From Carboxylicivirga linearis (GTDB lineage Bacteria; Bacteroidota; Bacteroidia; Bacteroidales; Marinilabiliaceae), in assembly GCF_018271995.1 (NCBI RefSeq), contig NZ_JAGUCO010000005.1, positions 62,001 through 126,000 of the forward strand: a stretch of 64,000 nucleotides of DNA. Direction: 5' to 3'. Each line of letters begins with the position of its first letter. Position 1 is the stretch's first letter. Made by a program: the position numbers and the translations under genes. Shown here one piece after another: positions 1-8,595 of the stretch. The notes below the pieces were generated by a model. The model worked only from the letters and a program-made list of their open reading frames with translations, did no database searches and was not told the origin of the DNA.

Positions 1-873
1 TGGTCGATTGCCAAGGGACAAACTATTGAATGGATTAATGCAACAGGATGGCGTTATATGTTTCTTTCAGAGGCAATACCGGCAGGACTGTTTGGTGTTT
101 TATTGCTTTTTGTTCCTGAGACGCCTCGTTACCTATCAATGCAAAATGAGAATGATAAAGCACTCACTATACTTGAAAGAATCAATGGGGTTGAGGCTGC
201 CAAAAAGATATTAAATGAAATTAAAGGAACCGTTGATAAAACATCGGCCAAGTTATCTACTTATGGCTCAAAAATTATAGTAATTGGAATTTTATTGTCT
301 GTCTTTCAGCAATTTGTAGGGATAAATGTTGCCTTGTATTATGCACCTCGTATTTTTGAAAGTGTGGGTGCAGCCAAAGATGCTTCCATGTTACAAACCA
401 TTGTAATGGGATTGGTAAATGTTGTTTTTACTGTTGTTGCGATTGCTACTGTTGATCACTGGGGGCGTAAACCATTGTTAATTACCGGATCTATTGGTAT
501 GGCCATAGGTATGATTGCCATTGGTATGTTATCGTTTTTTAAGGTAATTGGAATTAGTACCCTAGTGTTTATTATTATATATACAGCTTCTTTTATGATG
601 AGTTGGGGACCTATCTGTTGGGTGTTAATTGGTGAAATATTTCCTAATAAAATCAGGGGTAAAGCTATTGCTATTGCGGTTGCGGCACAATGGGCAGCCA
701 ATTATTTTATCTCATCTACCTATCCGGCTATGATGGAGTTTAGTGGTGGGGCTACTTATATGTTCTACGGAATTATGAGTATTCTATCAGCCCTTTTTGT
801 GTGGAAGATGGTTCCAGAAACAAAAGGAAAGTCATTAGAAGAAATGGAAGATGTAATTAAGGATTTGAAGTAG
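1..873 (+). CDS. MFS sugar:proton symporter, XylE-like (5' end missing)
   Basis: This is the C-terminal part of a sugar porter of the major facilitator superfamily. The reading frame is open from base 1, so the true start lies left of the window and the first ATG at 58 is internal. Visible family motifs are GWRYMF, the PETPRYL motif after TM6, QQFVGINVALYYAP in TM7, DHWGRKPLL between TM8 and TM9, and PETKGKSLEEME at the C-terminus. These match D-xylose/glucose proton symporters of the XylE type. The exact sugar cannot be read from the sequence. A terminator hairpin follows at once. The neighbouring beta-propeller kinase could sense a related sugar, but that is inference. Confidence 0.9.
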   Translation, partial: WSIAKGQTIEWINATGWRYMFLSEAIPAGLFGVLLLFVPETPRYLSMQNENDKALTILERINGVEAAKKILNEIKGTVDKTSAKLSTYGSKIIVIGILLSVFQQFVGINVALYYAPRIFESVGAAKDASMLQTIVMGLVNVVFTVVAIATVDHWGRKPLLITGSIGMAIGMIAIGMLSFFKVIGISTLVFIIIYTASFMMSWGPICWVLIGEIFPNKIRGKAIAIAVAAQWAANYFISSTYPAMMEFSGGATYMFYGIMSILSALFVWKMVPETKGKSLEEMEDVIKDLK

Positions 874-893
874 AGATTAATAATAGAGATGTA

Positions 894-929
894 AAAGGAT
901 GTTATCTGAATGATGACATCCTTTTTTTT
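894..929 (+). terminator. Rho-independent terminator after the sugar porter
   Basis: AAAGGATGT (894-902) pairs with ACATCCTTT (916-924) across a 13-nt loop and runs into eight T residues. The hairpin overlaps the stop codon of the convergent kinase gene. A-tract and T-tract flanks mean it could also serve the minus strand. Confidence 0.8.
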
Positions 930-3900
930 GTGTATTCCAGTAGTTCGCTTTTAGGAATGAATAAAGAAAATTTTGAGCCTTTATTAATCTCTGAACTTAC
1001 CTTTATTTCGTAACCCATTAATGCAGATAGTTGTTTGCTAATAGCCAATCCCAGTCCTACACCACGTTTTAGATTCTTTTCGTCCTTAGGGAGCTTGAAA
1101 AATGGGATGAAGATCATATCTTTTTCTTTCTTACTTAAACCAGGCCCGGTATCTTTAACCGAAATAATTAAGTTTTCATCATTTGTTTCTAATGATATAG
1201 TGATAATACCTTTTTCGGTAAATTTAATAGCATTGTTAAGAAAGTTGGCAATGATTTGATTAATGCGATACTGGTCAGCTTTAATAAATATTTCATTATG
1301 GTTGAGTGAGTTTTGAAGGATTAGTTGAATGTTTGGATTTTTTATTTGTACCAGAAATGTATTGAAAAGTGTTTCCAGACTTTCGTAGATGTTGTATTCA
1401 CTTTTAGATATAGGAAGTTGGTTGGCTTCAATTTTAGAGATATCCAGTATGTCTTCAATTAAAACAAGTAGCGAATCGGTATTAGTCTTTATTAAGTCTG
1501 AGTAGGCCTTTCTCTCATTACTCGTCAAATCATTTTCAGAAATTAAGTCGGAGAAACCAACAATGGCATTCATTGGAGTTCTTATTTCGTGAGACATATT
1601 GGCTAGAAAAGCACTTTTCAATCGATTTCCTTCTTCAGCTTTTTCTTTGGCTAATTTTAATTCTTCAGTTCTTGTTTCAACTATCGTTTCCAGATTTTGT
1701 CTGTGAATCATAAGCTCTTCGTTCTGTGCAAGAAGTTCTTCCTTTTGATCCTCAATTATTTTGGTTCGAAGATTTACAGCTTCCCGTAGTTCTTTTCGAT
1801 CTTTCATAAGCCTTCTTTCCCTTAAGAAGATATACAATCGAAAAAATGCAATTATAACTGCTATAATAATAGCGATAAACCATAGCCGTTGCCAAAAAGG
1901 TGGCTTAATAGAAATTTTTAGTGTGTTAATGTTTGTTGACCATATGCCGTCACTATTGGTTGAAAGTATTTCAAAGGTATACTCACCCGGATGTAAATTG
2001 GTAAACGTAGCAGTTCTGTTTCTTGCTGTTGTTTCTGTCCAGTTTGAACTAAATCCTTTTAGTCTGTATTTATATTTACACTTCTCAGGAGAATTAAATG
2101 TTATAGCATTAAATTTTAGATTCAGTATAGAGTGATTGAAAGGTAATTCCAAATGTTTGCAATACCTTGGATGTGTTTCTATTTCAGAATTCTGACCTTT
2201 AAAGGTTAAGAGTTCGTTATCAACCAGAATTGAATTAATTATTACGCGAGGGTTTTCTTTGTTTATTTTAATTTGTGATGGATTAAAAAAAGTAAAGCCA
2301 TCTGTTCCTCCCAGATAGATTGTTCCATCAGATGATTGAAAAGTTGATTGTAAAAAAAACTGATTGCCTTGTAATCCATCAGGTTTGAAATATGACAGTA
2401 GTATGTTTTCGTTACCGTCATAACAATAAAGGCCATTTAAAGTAGCTATCCATATGTTTGTATCATTATTACTTATAATGCCTGATATACTATTGTCAAG
2501 AAGTTTGTTGTTGGTGTTAAAGTGTTTAATTTCTTCTAATTGCGAATTGAAAACCTTTACTCCATCATTGGATGTTCCCACCCAATACCTTTCAAAAGCA
2601 TCGATTGCTAAAGTGGTTACTCCTTCAAGAATAATAAAATCGTCAATTTTTTTATTGGTCTGGTTAATTTTGTAAATACCACTACTATTTGATGTTAATA
2701 CCTCACCTTTCTTAAATTCATAAAAATAAGGTAGGTCCATAACTTCTTTCGGATGGGTAAAGGTGAACTTATGCAGCGTTTTTGAATCAATATCATACCT
2801 TAATATTCTACCATCTTCAAAACTCATCCATAGATTATTTTTACTGTCGATAAAAAGAGACCAAATATTCTGAGGTATTTCATTTAGTAGTGAATCTTTT
2901 TTATTGGGCCAGGGAATGAATTTCTGTAATTTGTTATTGTATTTGCTAATTCCTGATTTCCAGGTGCCCAGCCAAATATGATCTTGCGAGTCGGAAACAA
3001 TACTTCTAATTACATTCGAAGGAAGATAATTGTCATCTTCATTTCTGTTTCTAATATTTAAAAATTTATCGTTCTTAGGGTTGAAGATGCTTATCCCTTT
3101 ACCATCTGTACCAATCCAAATTTTGCCAAGATTATCTTCATGAAAGCAGCCGATAATATTACCTGCCAGGTTATTAAAAGCTGGTTGGTTGGTAGCATGT
3201 TGAAAACGACTTTTTTTGTAGGAATGAAAAATGGGTGCATTGGGGTTATAATAAAAAACTCCTCCTCTGGATGTTCCTACCCATAATATTCCATTATTAT
3301 CTTTATGAAAACTGTATATACCATTTGACGTAAGACCATTTTTCTGATCTTCAAGATATTTAAATGTGATAGTTTGCTGATCAAGTTTATTGATTCCGCC
3401 TTGATCAACAGCAAAGTATAGATTGTTTGAATCATCTTCATAAACATCCATAATTCTACTTCCATTTGTTCCCTTGCCATCATCTGAAATTGGTATATCA
3501 ACAAAAGTTTGGGTGTCAGGGTTAAAGTAGCTTAAACCATTGAGGCGACTCAATATCCAAAGAAGATTGTTTTTGTCTAAGTGTAGGGTTTTAATTTCTT
3601 TTATATTACTTACATCACGATGCGGATAGTATTGTGTTGCGTGAGTATTTTTGTTGAAAATAAAAAGTCCGGAGATATAGGTTGAAATGAATAGCTTATC
3701 GTTATCAGCCTCTTCTATTGAAGTAATACCTTGACTTAATGAATTACCATGTTGCATTTTATAATGCGTGAATGTTTTTGATGATTCATTATAGCGTCTT
3801 AATCCATCGTCTGCTCCAATCCACAAGTTTTTTTCGCTATCCTCAAAAATACAGTTCACAGAAAAGGGATCATTGGAATTATTTTGGATGTTGTTGAATA

Positions 3901-4249
3901 AATATCTGGTAAATGATTCATTGCTTGGGTGGTATAAATTTAGGCCATTGTGGGTACAAATCCATAATCGGTTTTTAGAGTCAACAAATAACTGAAATAT
4001 TTTATTGCTACTAATGGATGTGCTATCGTCAGGATTATTTAAAAAGCGTTCGATATTGTAGCCATCGTATCGCATTAAACCAGGTCCGTCATTTCCAATC
4101 CACAAAAAACCTTCACTATCTTTTGTGATTGATTTTATTAACGACATACCTTCTCCTGAATCAAGATGTTTAAAGGTCCAGGTTGAATCCGCCTTAGTAG
4201 ATTGAGTTAAGTGGCATAAAAGTAAAATGACTAATAAACGATATTGCAT
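902..4249 (-). CDS. Sensor histidine kinase with periplasmic beta-propeller (no receiver domain)
   Basis: A 1115-residue membrane sensor kinase. It has a signal peptide (about 1-20), then many two-component-regulator propeller repeats with GLWIGT/LWIGTDG-like motifs (about 30-690), a Y_Y_Y domain, a TM segment (about 790-810), a coiled coil, and a kinase core. The phosphoacceptor is H887 in SHEIRTPMNA. N box and G boxes (DTGPGLS, GVGLGLAIS) follow. Unlike the hybrid regulator at 24.4 kb it ends after the ATPase domain and has no receiver or AraC domain, so it must phosphorylate a separate protein. The LytTR regulator upstream on the same strand (4382-5095) is the obvious partner, although a terminator lies between them. 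The ligand is unknown; propeller sensors of this type often bind oligosaccharides. Confidence 0.9.
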   Translation of the reverse strand: MQYRLLVILLLCHLTQSTKADSTWTFKHLDSGEGMSLIKSITKDSEGFLWIGNDGPGLMRYDGYNIERFLNNPDDSTSISSNKIFQLFVDSKNRLWICTHNGLNLYHPSNESFTRYLFNNIQNNSNDPFSVNCIFEDSEKNLWIGADDGLRRYNESSKTFTHYKMQHGNSLSQGITSIEEADNDKLFISTYISGLFIFNKNTHATQYYPHRDVSNIKEIKTLHLDKNNLLWILSRLNGLSYFNPDTQTFVDIPISDDGKGTNGSRIMDVYEDDSNNLYFAVDQGGINKLDQQTITFKYLEDQKNGLTSNGIYSFHKDNNGILWVGTSRGGVFYYNPNAPIFHSYKKSRFQHATNQPAFNNLAGNIIGCFHEDNLGKIWIGTDGKGISIFNPKNDKFLNIRNRNEDDNYLPSNVIRSIVSDSQDHIWLGTWKSGISKYNNKLQKFIPWPNKKDSLLNEIPQNIWSLFIDSKNNLWMSFEDGRILRYDIDSKTLHKFTFTHPKEVMDLPYFYEFKKGEVLTSNSSGIYKINQTNKKIDDFIILEGVTTLAIDAFERYWVGTSNDGVKVFNSQLEEIKHFNTNNKLLDNSISGIISNNDTNIWIATLNGLYCYDGNENILLSYFKPDGLQGNQFFLQSTFQSSDGTIYLGGTDGFTFFNPSQIKINKENPRVIINSILVDNELLTFKGQNSEIETHPRYCKHLELPFNHSILNLKFNAITFNSPEKCKYKYRLKGFSSNWTETTARNRTATFTNLHPGEYTFEILSTNSDGIWSTNINTLKISIKPPFWQRLWFIAIIIAVIIAFFRLYIFLRERRLMKDRKELREAVNLRTKIIEDQKEELLAQNEELMIHRQNLETIVETRTEELKLAKEKAEEGNRLKSAFLANMSHEIRTPMNAIVGFSDLISENDLTSNERKAYSDLIKTNTDSLLVLIEDILDISKIEANQLPISKSEYNIYESLETLFNTFLVQIKNPNIQLILQNSLNHNEIFIKADQYRINQIIANFLNNAIKFTEKGIITISLETNDENLIISVKDTGPGLSKKEKDMIFIPFFKLPKDEKNLKRGVGLGLAISKQLSALMGYEIKVSSEINKGSKFSLFIPKSELLEYTKKRMSSFR

Positions 4250-4351
4250 TTTTTAGCACGGTTAATGCCTAAAAATTATAAAAAAAAATGCAAATAGCCA
4301 ATCAATAAATTGAATATGGTTGATGATTGGAAATAGGGAAGGGTATTGCAC

Positions 4352-4378
4352 AAAAAAAGCCGTCTGTCAGACGGCTTT
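4352..4378 (-). terminator. Terminator after the LytTR regulator
   Basis: AAAGCCGTCTG (4356-4366) and CAGACGGCTTT (4368-4378) form a perfect inverted repeat. On the minus strand it ends in seven T residues, immediately downstream of the LytTR stop codon, so the kinase beyond it needs readthrough or its own promoter. Confidence 0.85.
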
Positions 4379-4381
4379 AAT

Positions 4382-5095
4382 TTATTTTGTTATTAGATTA
4401 ATATCATCCATTAATTTGTCTTTATAAGACTTTCCAATCGGAATTATTTTAGATCCTCCTTCATGAAGGATGATAACTGAGTTATCTTCAATAACTTTTA
4501 TCTTTGTGATGTTTACAATAAAAGAACGGTGAACGCGAACAAAACGATCGGTTGGCATTTTCTCCGATATTGCTTTCATTGTAAAGTGAATGGTGTACTT
4601 ATCCTTAAAAGTGTTAAGGACAACATAATTTTCAAGTGCTTCAATCCACAATATATCATCATACTTTACTCTAACCAAAGAGCTGTTGTTTTTAATGAAG
4701 ATTTCACTGCTTTCTCTAGATACCATGTCACTTTCCTCATAGCGTTCTTTGGCACGTGTAACAGCTTTAATGAAACGTCCGTATTGAACAGGTTTCAATA
4801 AATAATCAGTCACATCATATTCGTATGATTCAATAGCATATTTTTCTTGAGAAGAGTATACAATAACTTGTGGTAATTTGCTTAAAGATTTAAGAAAATC
4901 AATACCACTCATCTCAGGCATTTCAATATCAAGAAAAATAAGATCTATAGGATCAGCGTCTGGTTTAGATAGAAAATTAATTGCAGTCACAGCACTATCA
5001 AAGCTTCCAGCATGAGTTAGACCATCTGTTTTTTCGATGAACTCTTTAATGATTTTTGTTGAAAGCTTATCATCATCAATAATAATGCAATTCAT
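4382..5095 (-). CDS. LytTR-family response regulator
   Basis: A 237-residue two-component response regulator. An N-terminal receiver (1-120) carries the acidic pair at D7/D8, the phosphoacceptor D56 in LIFLDIEMP, and the conserved Lys in LLKPVQYGRF. A LytTR DNA-binding domain (about 135-235) follows, with motifs such as ILWIEALENYV and FVRVHRSFIVN. It probably takes phosphate from the beta-propeller kinase encoded next on the same strand, and then binds DNA; its target promoters are not visible. A good promoter lies just upstream (5112-5141), and its own terminator follows. Start is the ATG giving MNCIIIDDD. Confidence 0.92.
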   Translation of the reverse strand: MNCIIIDDDKLSTKIIKEFIEKTDGLTHAGSFDSAVTAINFLSKPDADPIDLIFLDIEMPEMSGIDFLKSLSKLPQVIVYSSQEKYAIESYEYDVTDYLLKPVQYGRFIKAVTRAKERYEESDMVSRESSEIFIKNNSSLVRVKYDDILWIEALENYVVLNTFKDKYTIHFTMKAISEKMPTDRFVRVHRSFIVNITKIKVIEDNSVIILHEGGSKIIPIGKSYKDKLMDDINLITK

Positions 5096-5111
5096 AGATT
5101 CTGTTTTTTGT

Positions 5112-5141
5112 CAAATTTAAAAAAATATCACCACTATCAAA
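5112..5141 (-). promoter_or_regulatory. Bacteroidota-type promoter for the LytTR regulator
   Basis: Read on the minus strand, TTTG (5141-5138) is followed after 18 nt by TAAATTTG (5119-5112), a full match to the -33/-7 consensus of the Bacteroidota primary sigma factor. The -7 box lies 16 nt upstream of the start codon. Confidence 0.65.
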
Positions 5142-5165
5142 CCGTACGTGTTAAAAAATGTTTGA

Positions 5166-5846
5166 TTATTTCTTTTCACCAACGCGTTCATAAAACTCCT
5201 GAATTAACAAATCACTTTTCTTAATTGATTTTTTCATCCAGTCGATATATAAGTCATCACTTTCATTTTTCGGCAGTTGCCACTTTATATCACTTTTTCT
5301 GAGTTTATGAGTGAGATGATGTATTGTAACAGCTGCCGCTACCGATATGTTCAAGCTTTCGGCGAATCCATACATTGGTATTTTTAAAAAATCATCGGCT
5401 TCCTCTTTTACAACTTCAGATATGCCGGTTAATTCGGTACCAAAAACAAGAGCTGTTTTTCCTGCATTTAAATCCAGATCATCCAGGTTTACATCATTGT
5501 CATGAGGCGAGGTGGCCACAATTCTATATCCTTGTTTTTTCAAATGCTTAAGAGCGTCACGTGTGTTGTTTTCTTTTTCGTTGTATCTGTGTAAGTTAAG
5601 CCACTTAGTTGTTCCTACTACAACTTTAGGATTAATGTTAAATGTATTTCTGTTTTCGATAATATGAACATCCTGCACCCCAAATCCATCACAGGAACGT
5701 AAAACAGCACTGGCATTTTGTGTTTGAAATATGTCCTCCAAAACAACGGTTAGGTATCGGGTTCTTTGATGTAAAATATTAAGCATTAAATCTTTTCGAT
5801 CTTCAGTCATAACATCTTGTAAAAACTCAATAAGCGCTTGCTTCAT
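5166..5846 (-). CDS. trmH: SPOUT-family RNA 2'-O-methyltransferase, TrmH type
   Basis: A 226-residue methyltransferase of the TrmH/SpoU class, which transfers a methyl group from SAM to a ribose 2'-hydroxyl of RNA; tRNA G18 is the usual target. The knotted SAM-binding signatures are present: NASAVLRSCDGFG (motif 1), ALVFGTELTGIS (motif 2) and ESLNISVAAA (motif 3). It has an N-terminal extension and a basic C-terminal tail as in TrmH. It lies downstream of the HU gene, separated by an HU terminator. Choice between TrmH and a related rRNA enzyme is by motif resemblance only. Confidence 0.85.
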   Translation of the reverse strand: MKQALIEFLQDVMTEDRKDLMLNILHQRTRYLTVVLEDIFQTQNASAVLRSCDGFGVQDVHIIENRNTFNINPKVVVGTTKWLNLHRYNEKENNTRDALKHLKKQGYRIVATSPHDNDVNLDDLDLNAGKTALVFGTELTGISEVVKEEADDFLKIPMYGFAESLNISVAAAVTIHHLTHKLRKSDIKWQLPKNESDDLYIDWMKKSIKKSDLLIQEFYERVGEKK

Positions 5847-5878
5847 CAGGCAATTCTCCTTTTATATTAATATTTAGC

Positions 5879-5906
5879 AAAAAAAAGAGAGCACATTTGT
5901 GCTCTC
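5879..5906 (-). terminator. Terminator after the HU gene
   Basis: GAGAGCACA (5887-5895) and TGTGCTCTC (5898-5906) form a perfect 9-bp stem. On the minus strand it runs into a T tract (the A run at 5879-5886). Confidence 0.85.
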
Positions 5907-5933
5907 TCAATATCTTTTGGTTGCCTTTCTAAA

Positions 5934-6206
5934 TTAGTTGATAGAGTCGCTAAGCTCACTACCAGCTTTGAATTTAACAACTTTTTTAGCAGGGATTTCG
6001 ATTTCTTTTCCTGTTTGAGGGTTTCTACCTGTGCGAGCACTTCTTTCAGAAACACCAAATGAACCAAATCCTACTAGTGCAACACGACCACCAGCTTTCA
6101 ATGAATCACTAGTTACTTTAATAAAAGCATCTAAAGCTTTTTTAGCATCTGCCTTTGTAATTTCCGCTTCACCAGCGATTGCATCGATTAATTGAGCCTT
6201 GTTCAT
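5934..6206 (-). CDS. hup: HU-family DNA-binding protein
   Basis: A 90-residue HU/IHF histone-like protein of typical length. It starts [11 protein letters not shown], has the dimerisation helices, the GFGSFGV turn, and the DNA-bending beta arm with [12 protein letters not shown] including the intercalating Pro. It compacts and bends DNA as a dimer. It has a near-ideal promoter (6260-6290), an AAGGAG sequence 6-7 nt before the ATG, and a strong terminator, so it is probably a highly expressed single-gene unit. Confidence 0.97.
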   Translation of the reverse strand: MNKAQLIDAIAGEAEITKADAKKALDAFIKVTSDSLKAGGRVALVGFGSFGVSERSARTGRNPQTGKEIEIPAKKVVKFKAGSELSDSIN

Positions 6207-6259
6207 AATACTCCTTAATTATAGGGTTAAATACTAAATAATTCTTAAACTTTCCTCTA

Positions 6260-6290
6260 CAAATATAGAGTATTTCCAGTGTTTACCAAA
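6260..6290 (-). promoter_or_regulatory. Consensus Bacteroidota promoter of the HU gene
   Basis: On the minus strand TTTG (6290-6287), a 19-nt spacer, then TATATTTG (6267-6260). This is a perfect match to the TTTG-N19..21-TAnnTTTG consensus. The start codon lies about 54 nt downstream. Confidence 0.8.
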
Positions 6291-6456
6291 TCTGTAGAAA
6301 AAAAATGCAAAAAAATGTATTAAAAAAGCATTTTCTGTTAATGTTTGAGTGTTTAGATTTTAATAAATATAAAGAACAGATAATCAGTAGTTAGTGATGG
6401 TTGGTTTAAATGTTTGATAAAAATTAACCAGATAGGCATAATTTTTTTAATAAAAC

Positions 6457-6470
6457 AACTAAGTTTAGTT
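6457..6470. promoter_or_regulatory. Short palindrome, possible operator
   Basis: AACTAA-GT-TTAGTT is a 14-nt dyad about 100 nt upstream of the DHFR-like gene. Such dyads suit winged-helix repressors, but no cognate regulator is encoded nearby, so a role as operator is only a guess. Confidence 0.3.
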
Positions 6471-6573
6471 ATTGCAAAATAATATTTTACGGTTTTATAG
6501 ATGTTGAATTTATGTTTTTAATACTCTACAAAACTCTTAATGCAATTATGGTCTGATCCTTAAATAAGTTAAT

Positions 6574-7101
6574 ATGGGTAAAATAATACTGTACTCAGCC
6601 GTTTCATTAGATGGATTTATAGCTAAAAAGAATGGTAATGTTGACTGGCTAAAAGGATATGAAGATGAGGGAACCGATTATGGGTATTCTGAATTTTATA
6701 AATCTATCGAAAGCATTTTAATGGGTAAACATACATATGAGCAGATCCTGTCATTTGATATACCCTTTCCATATGGAAACAAAAGAAACTATGTTTTTAG
6801 TAAAACTTTAGAATCAGCATCATCGCCAAATACAAAAATAATAAAGGACAAACCGTTGGATTTCATAAATGAATTGAAGAAGGTATCAACTAAAAATATT
6901 TGGTTAGTAGGAGGAGGACAACTAAATGGATTGCTGTTAAAGAAAAAGTTAATTGATGAATTAATCTTATCTGTAATACCGGTTATTTTAGGAGAAGGCA
7001 TACCTTTGTTTAAGAATGTGCAAGAGCTTATTCATTTTAACCTGAATAAAGTTGAAACGTACGAATCAGGTATTGTTCAGCAGTGCTATTCTTTAAAATA
7101 A
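6574..7101 (+). CDS. Dihydrofolate reductase family protein (RibD C-terminal domain)
   Basis: A 175-residue single-domain protein of the DHFR-like/RibD_C fold, predicted to be an NADPH-dependent reductase of unknown substrate. Family signatures are AVSLDGFIAKKNGNVDWL at the N-terminus, MGKHTYEQIL in the middle, IWLVGGGQLNGLLL for the nucleotide-binding loop and ELILSVIPVILGEGIPLF near the end. These match stand-alone YyaP/YwjB-type proteins rather than folate-pathway FolA. The stop codon lies 8 nt before the start of the next gene, so both are probably co-transcribed. Confidence 0.85.
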   Translation: MGKIILYSAVSLDGFIAKKNGNVDWLKGYEDEGTDYGYSEFYKSIESILMGKHTYEQILSFDIPFPYGNKRNYVFSKTLESASSPNTKIIKDKPLDFINELKKVSTKNIWLVGGGQLNGLLLKKKLIDELILSVIPVILGEGIPLFKNVQELIHFNLNKVETYESGIVQQCYSLK

Positions 7102-7109
7102 ATTTAAGA

Positions 7110-7661
7110 ATGAAAGAAACAGATTTATCCCGATATAATAATTCATGGTTTGATGAAGGTGCCGGTATTATTAAACGTACGATTTGGTTTTTTATCAATG
7201 CATTGTTCTTTATTAATCCAATGAATCCATTTTCAGGATTAAAAGTTCGATTGCTTCGAATGTTTGGAGCTAAAGTCGGGAAAAAGGTAATGATAAAACC
7301 CTCTGTTAATATTAAATACCCCTGGAATCTGGAGATTGGTGATTATACCTGGATTGGAGAAAAGGTATGGATTGATAATTTGGATAAGACTGTTATTGGT
7401 AAAAATTGCTGTTTGTCGCAAGGGGCTATGTTATTAATTGGTAATCATGATTATAAAAGTGTAACGTTTGATTTGATGGTAGCGCCAATAACACTGGAAG
7501 ATGGCGTTTGGATCGGAGCCAATAGTATTGTTATTGGTGGAGTTACTTGCAAAAGCCATTCGGTATTGTCGGTAAATAGCGTATCTTCAAGTAACTTGGA
7601 GCCATATAGTATTTACAGAGGCAATCCGGCAGTAAAAGTAAAAGACAGATATATTCACTAA
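7110..7661 (+). CDS. WcaF-type hexapeptide acyltransferase
   Basis: A 183-residue O-acetyltransferase of the left-handed beta-helix family, similar to colanic acid acetyltransferase WcaF. It would transfer acetyl from acetyl-CoA to a sugar of a surface polysaccharide. Hexapeptide repeats are visible from about residue 60 (VMIKPSVNI, TWIGEKVWID, VWIGANSIVIGG), with the catalytic loop His in LIGNHDYKS and the closing YRGNPAVKVKDRY typical of this group. The start MKETDLSRYN at 7110 is chosen over 7083 because WcaF proteins begin with this type of sequence and the longer form would overlap the upstream gene. No other polysaccharide gene lies beside it. Confidence 0.85.
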   Translation: MKETDLSRYNNSWFDEGAGIIKRTIWFFINALFFINPMNPFSGLKVRLLRMFGAKVGKKVMIKPSVNIKYPWNLEIGDYTWIGEKVWIDNLDKTVIGKNCCLSQGAMLLIGNHDYKSVTFDLMVAPITLEDGVWIGANSIVIGGVTCKSHSVLSVNSVSSSNLEPYSIYRGNPAVKVKDRYIH

Positions 7662-7664
7662 TAA

Positions 7665-8279
7665 TCAGGCAGTATACAGGTATTCTATTTTTACGGATTC
7701 AACTTTACTAAATCGTGATTTAATTTTTTCAACTTCAGATTGACGAGTACTCCACTCAATAGAGCATCGAAGGTTAAAATCTTGTTTGGTTATATTAGGA
7801 TTCTCTTCTTTTATGATTCGCATTACATCATTCATAACACCGTAGTCAAAATTTATCCTGTAAAAATCATTAACCGTACGTTCTACGATAGTGCCATTGT
7901 TGATGGCATCAATAGTAGCTTCTTTGTATGCATGTATCAAACCACTTGTTCCAAGTTTAGTGCCTCCAAAGTATCGAATTACCACAACCAGTAGGTTGGT
8001 TAATTCATTTGATCTGATTTGTCCCAGTATAGGCTTACCGGCAGTACCTGATGGTTCACCATCATCGTTGGCTCTAAATCGGTTACCATCTGTACCTAAT
8101 TGCCAGGCAAAGCAATGATGACGAGCATCGTAATACTTCTTTTTTAATTCGTCAACAAGGGGTTTAATTACTTCCTCTGTTGAAATAGGATAGGCATAAG
8201 TAATGAACTTACTGCCCTTATCTTTAAAAATACCTTCTGATGGTTCGCGAAGTGTTTTATATTGATCTGTATCTGGCAT
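7665..8279 (-). CDS. IMPACT/YigZ family protein
   Basis: A 204-residue member of the YigZ/UPF0029 (IMPACT) family. The N-terminal domain carries the family signature KKYYDARHHCFAWQLG, DDGEPSGTAGKPIL and VVVIRYFGGTKLGTSGL; a C-terminal DUF1949-type ferredoxin-like domain follows. Eukaryotic IMPACT affects GCN2 signalling, while the bacterial role is unsettled; ribosome or nucleic-acid binding is suspected. It converges on the acetyltransferase with only 3 nt between stop codons. A possible TAATTTCG -7 box on the minus strand lies at 8302-8309. Confidence 0.88.
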   Translation of the reverse strand: MPDTDQYKTLREPSEGIFKDKGSKFITYAYPISTEEVIKPLVDELKKKYYDARHHCFAWQLGTDGNRFRANDDGEPSGTAGKPILGQIRSNELTNLLVVVIRYFGGTKLGTSGLIHAYKEATIDAINNGTIVERTVNDFYRINFDYGVMNDVMRIIKEENPNITKQDFNLRCSIEWSTRQSEVEKIKSRFSKVESVKIEYLYTA

Positions 8280-8595
8280 GAAACTATTAGTCTTGAGGCT
8301 TCGAAATTACTAAAATGCCTTGTAGAGGCAAATAAAATAGAATCATTTAAGATTAATGCCTCAAGTCAAAAGGGTAGATTAAACCAAATATTAAAATGAA
8401 AGTTCTTTTATAAAAAAGTCAATTTAAGGATACTATTTGATGATGATAACAGGTACATTTTTAACTGAATGGTTACTTAATTATTACAACCTTGTACTAT
8501 TGATTAATAAAAGCTGAATTTTATAATATTTATAGAAAGGCTCTCATGACGAGGATGCATTTTTGTTTATCTTCGCCTGTAAATAAATAATAGGA
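8280..8595. other. Divergent intergenic region
   Basis: A 316-nt AT-rich spacer between two outward-facing genes. It holds a small hairpin (TGCCT-TGTAG-AGGCA, 8316-8330), a possible -7 box for the IMPACT gene (8302-8309, minus) and the kdsC promoter box at 8568-8575. No coding sequence is apparent. Confidence 0.6.
8568..8575 (+). promoter_or_regulatory. -7 box upstream of kdsC
   Basis: TATCTTCG followed by C, a close match to TAnnTTTG(C), 20 nt before the ATG. A clear TTTG -33 box at the right distance is missing, so this is a moderate call. Confidence 0.45.

Larger units (their letters stand above)
6207..6573. other. Intergenic region between HU and the DHFR-like gene
   Basis: A very AT-rich divergent spacer of 367 nt. 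It holds the HU promoter near 6260-6290 and a palindromic operator-like element at 6457-6470. I see no ORF, tRNA or other RNA gene in it. Confidence 0.7.

Noticed and set aside
1761-2135. 124-codon plus-strand frame inside the propeller kinase gene
   Set aside because: Antisense shadow of the kinase TM and coiled-coil region; no independent evidence.
902-4249. Hybrid regulator call for the first propeller kinase
   Set aside because: It has the same sensor architecture but lacks the receiver and AraC domains, so it is annotated as a plain sensor kinase.
5867-6067. 66-codon minus-strand frame overlapping HU
   Set aside because: Out-of-frame shadow of the HU gene that extends over its terminator.
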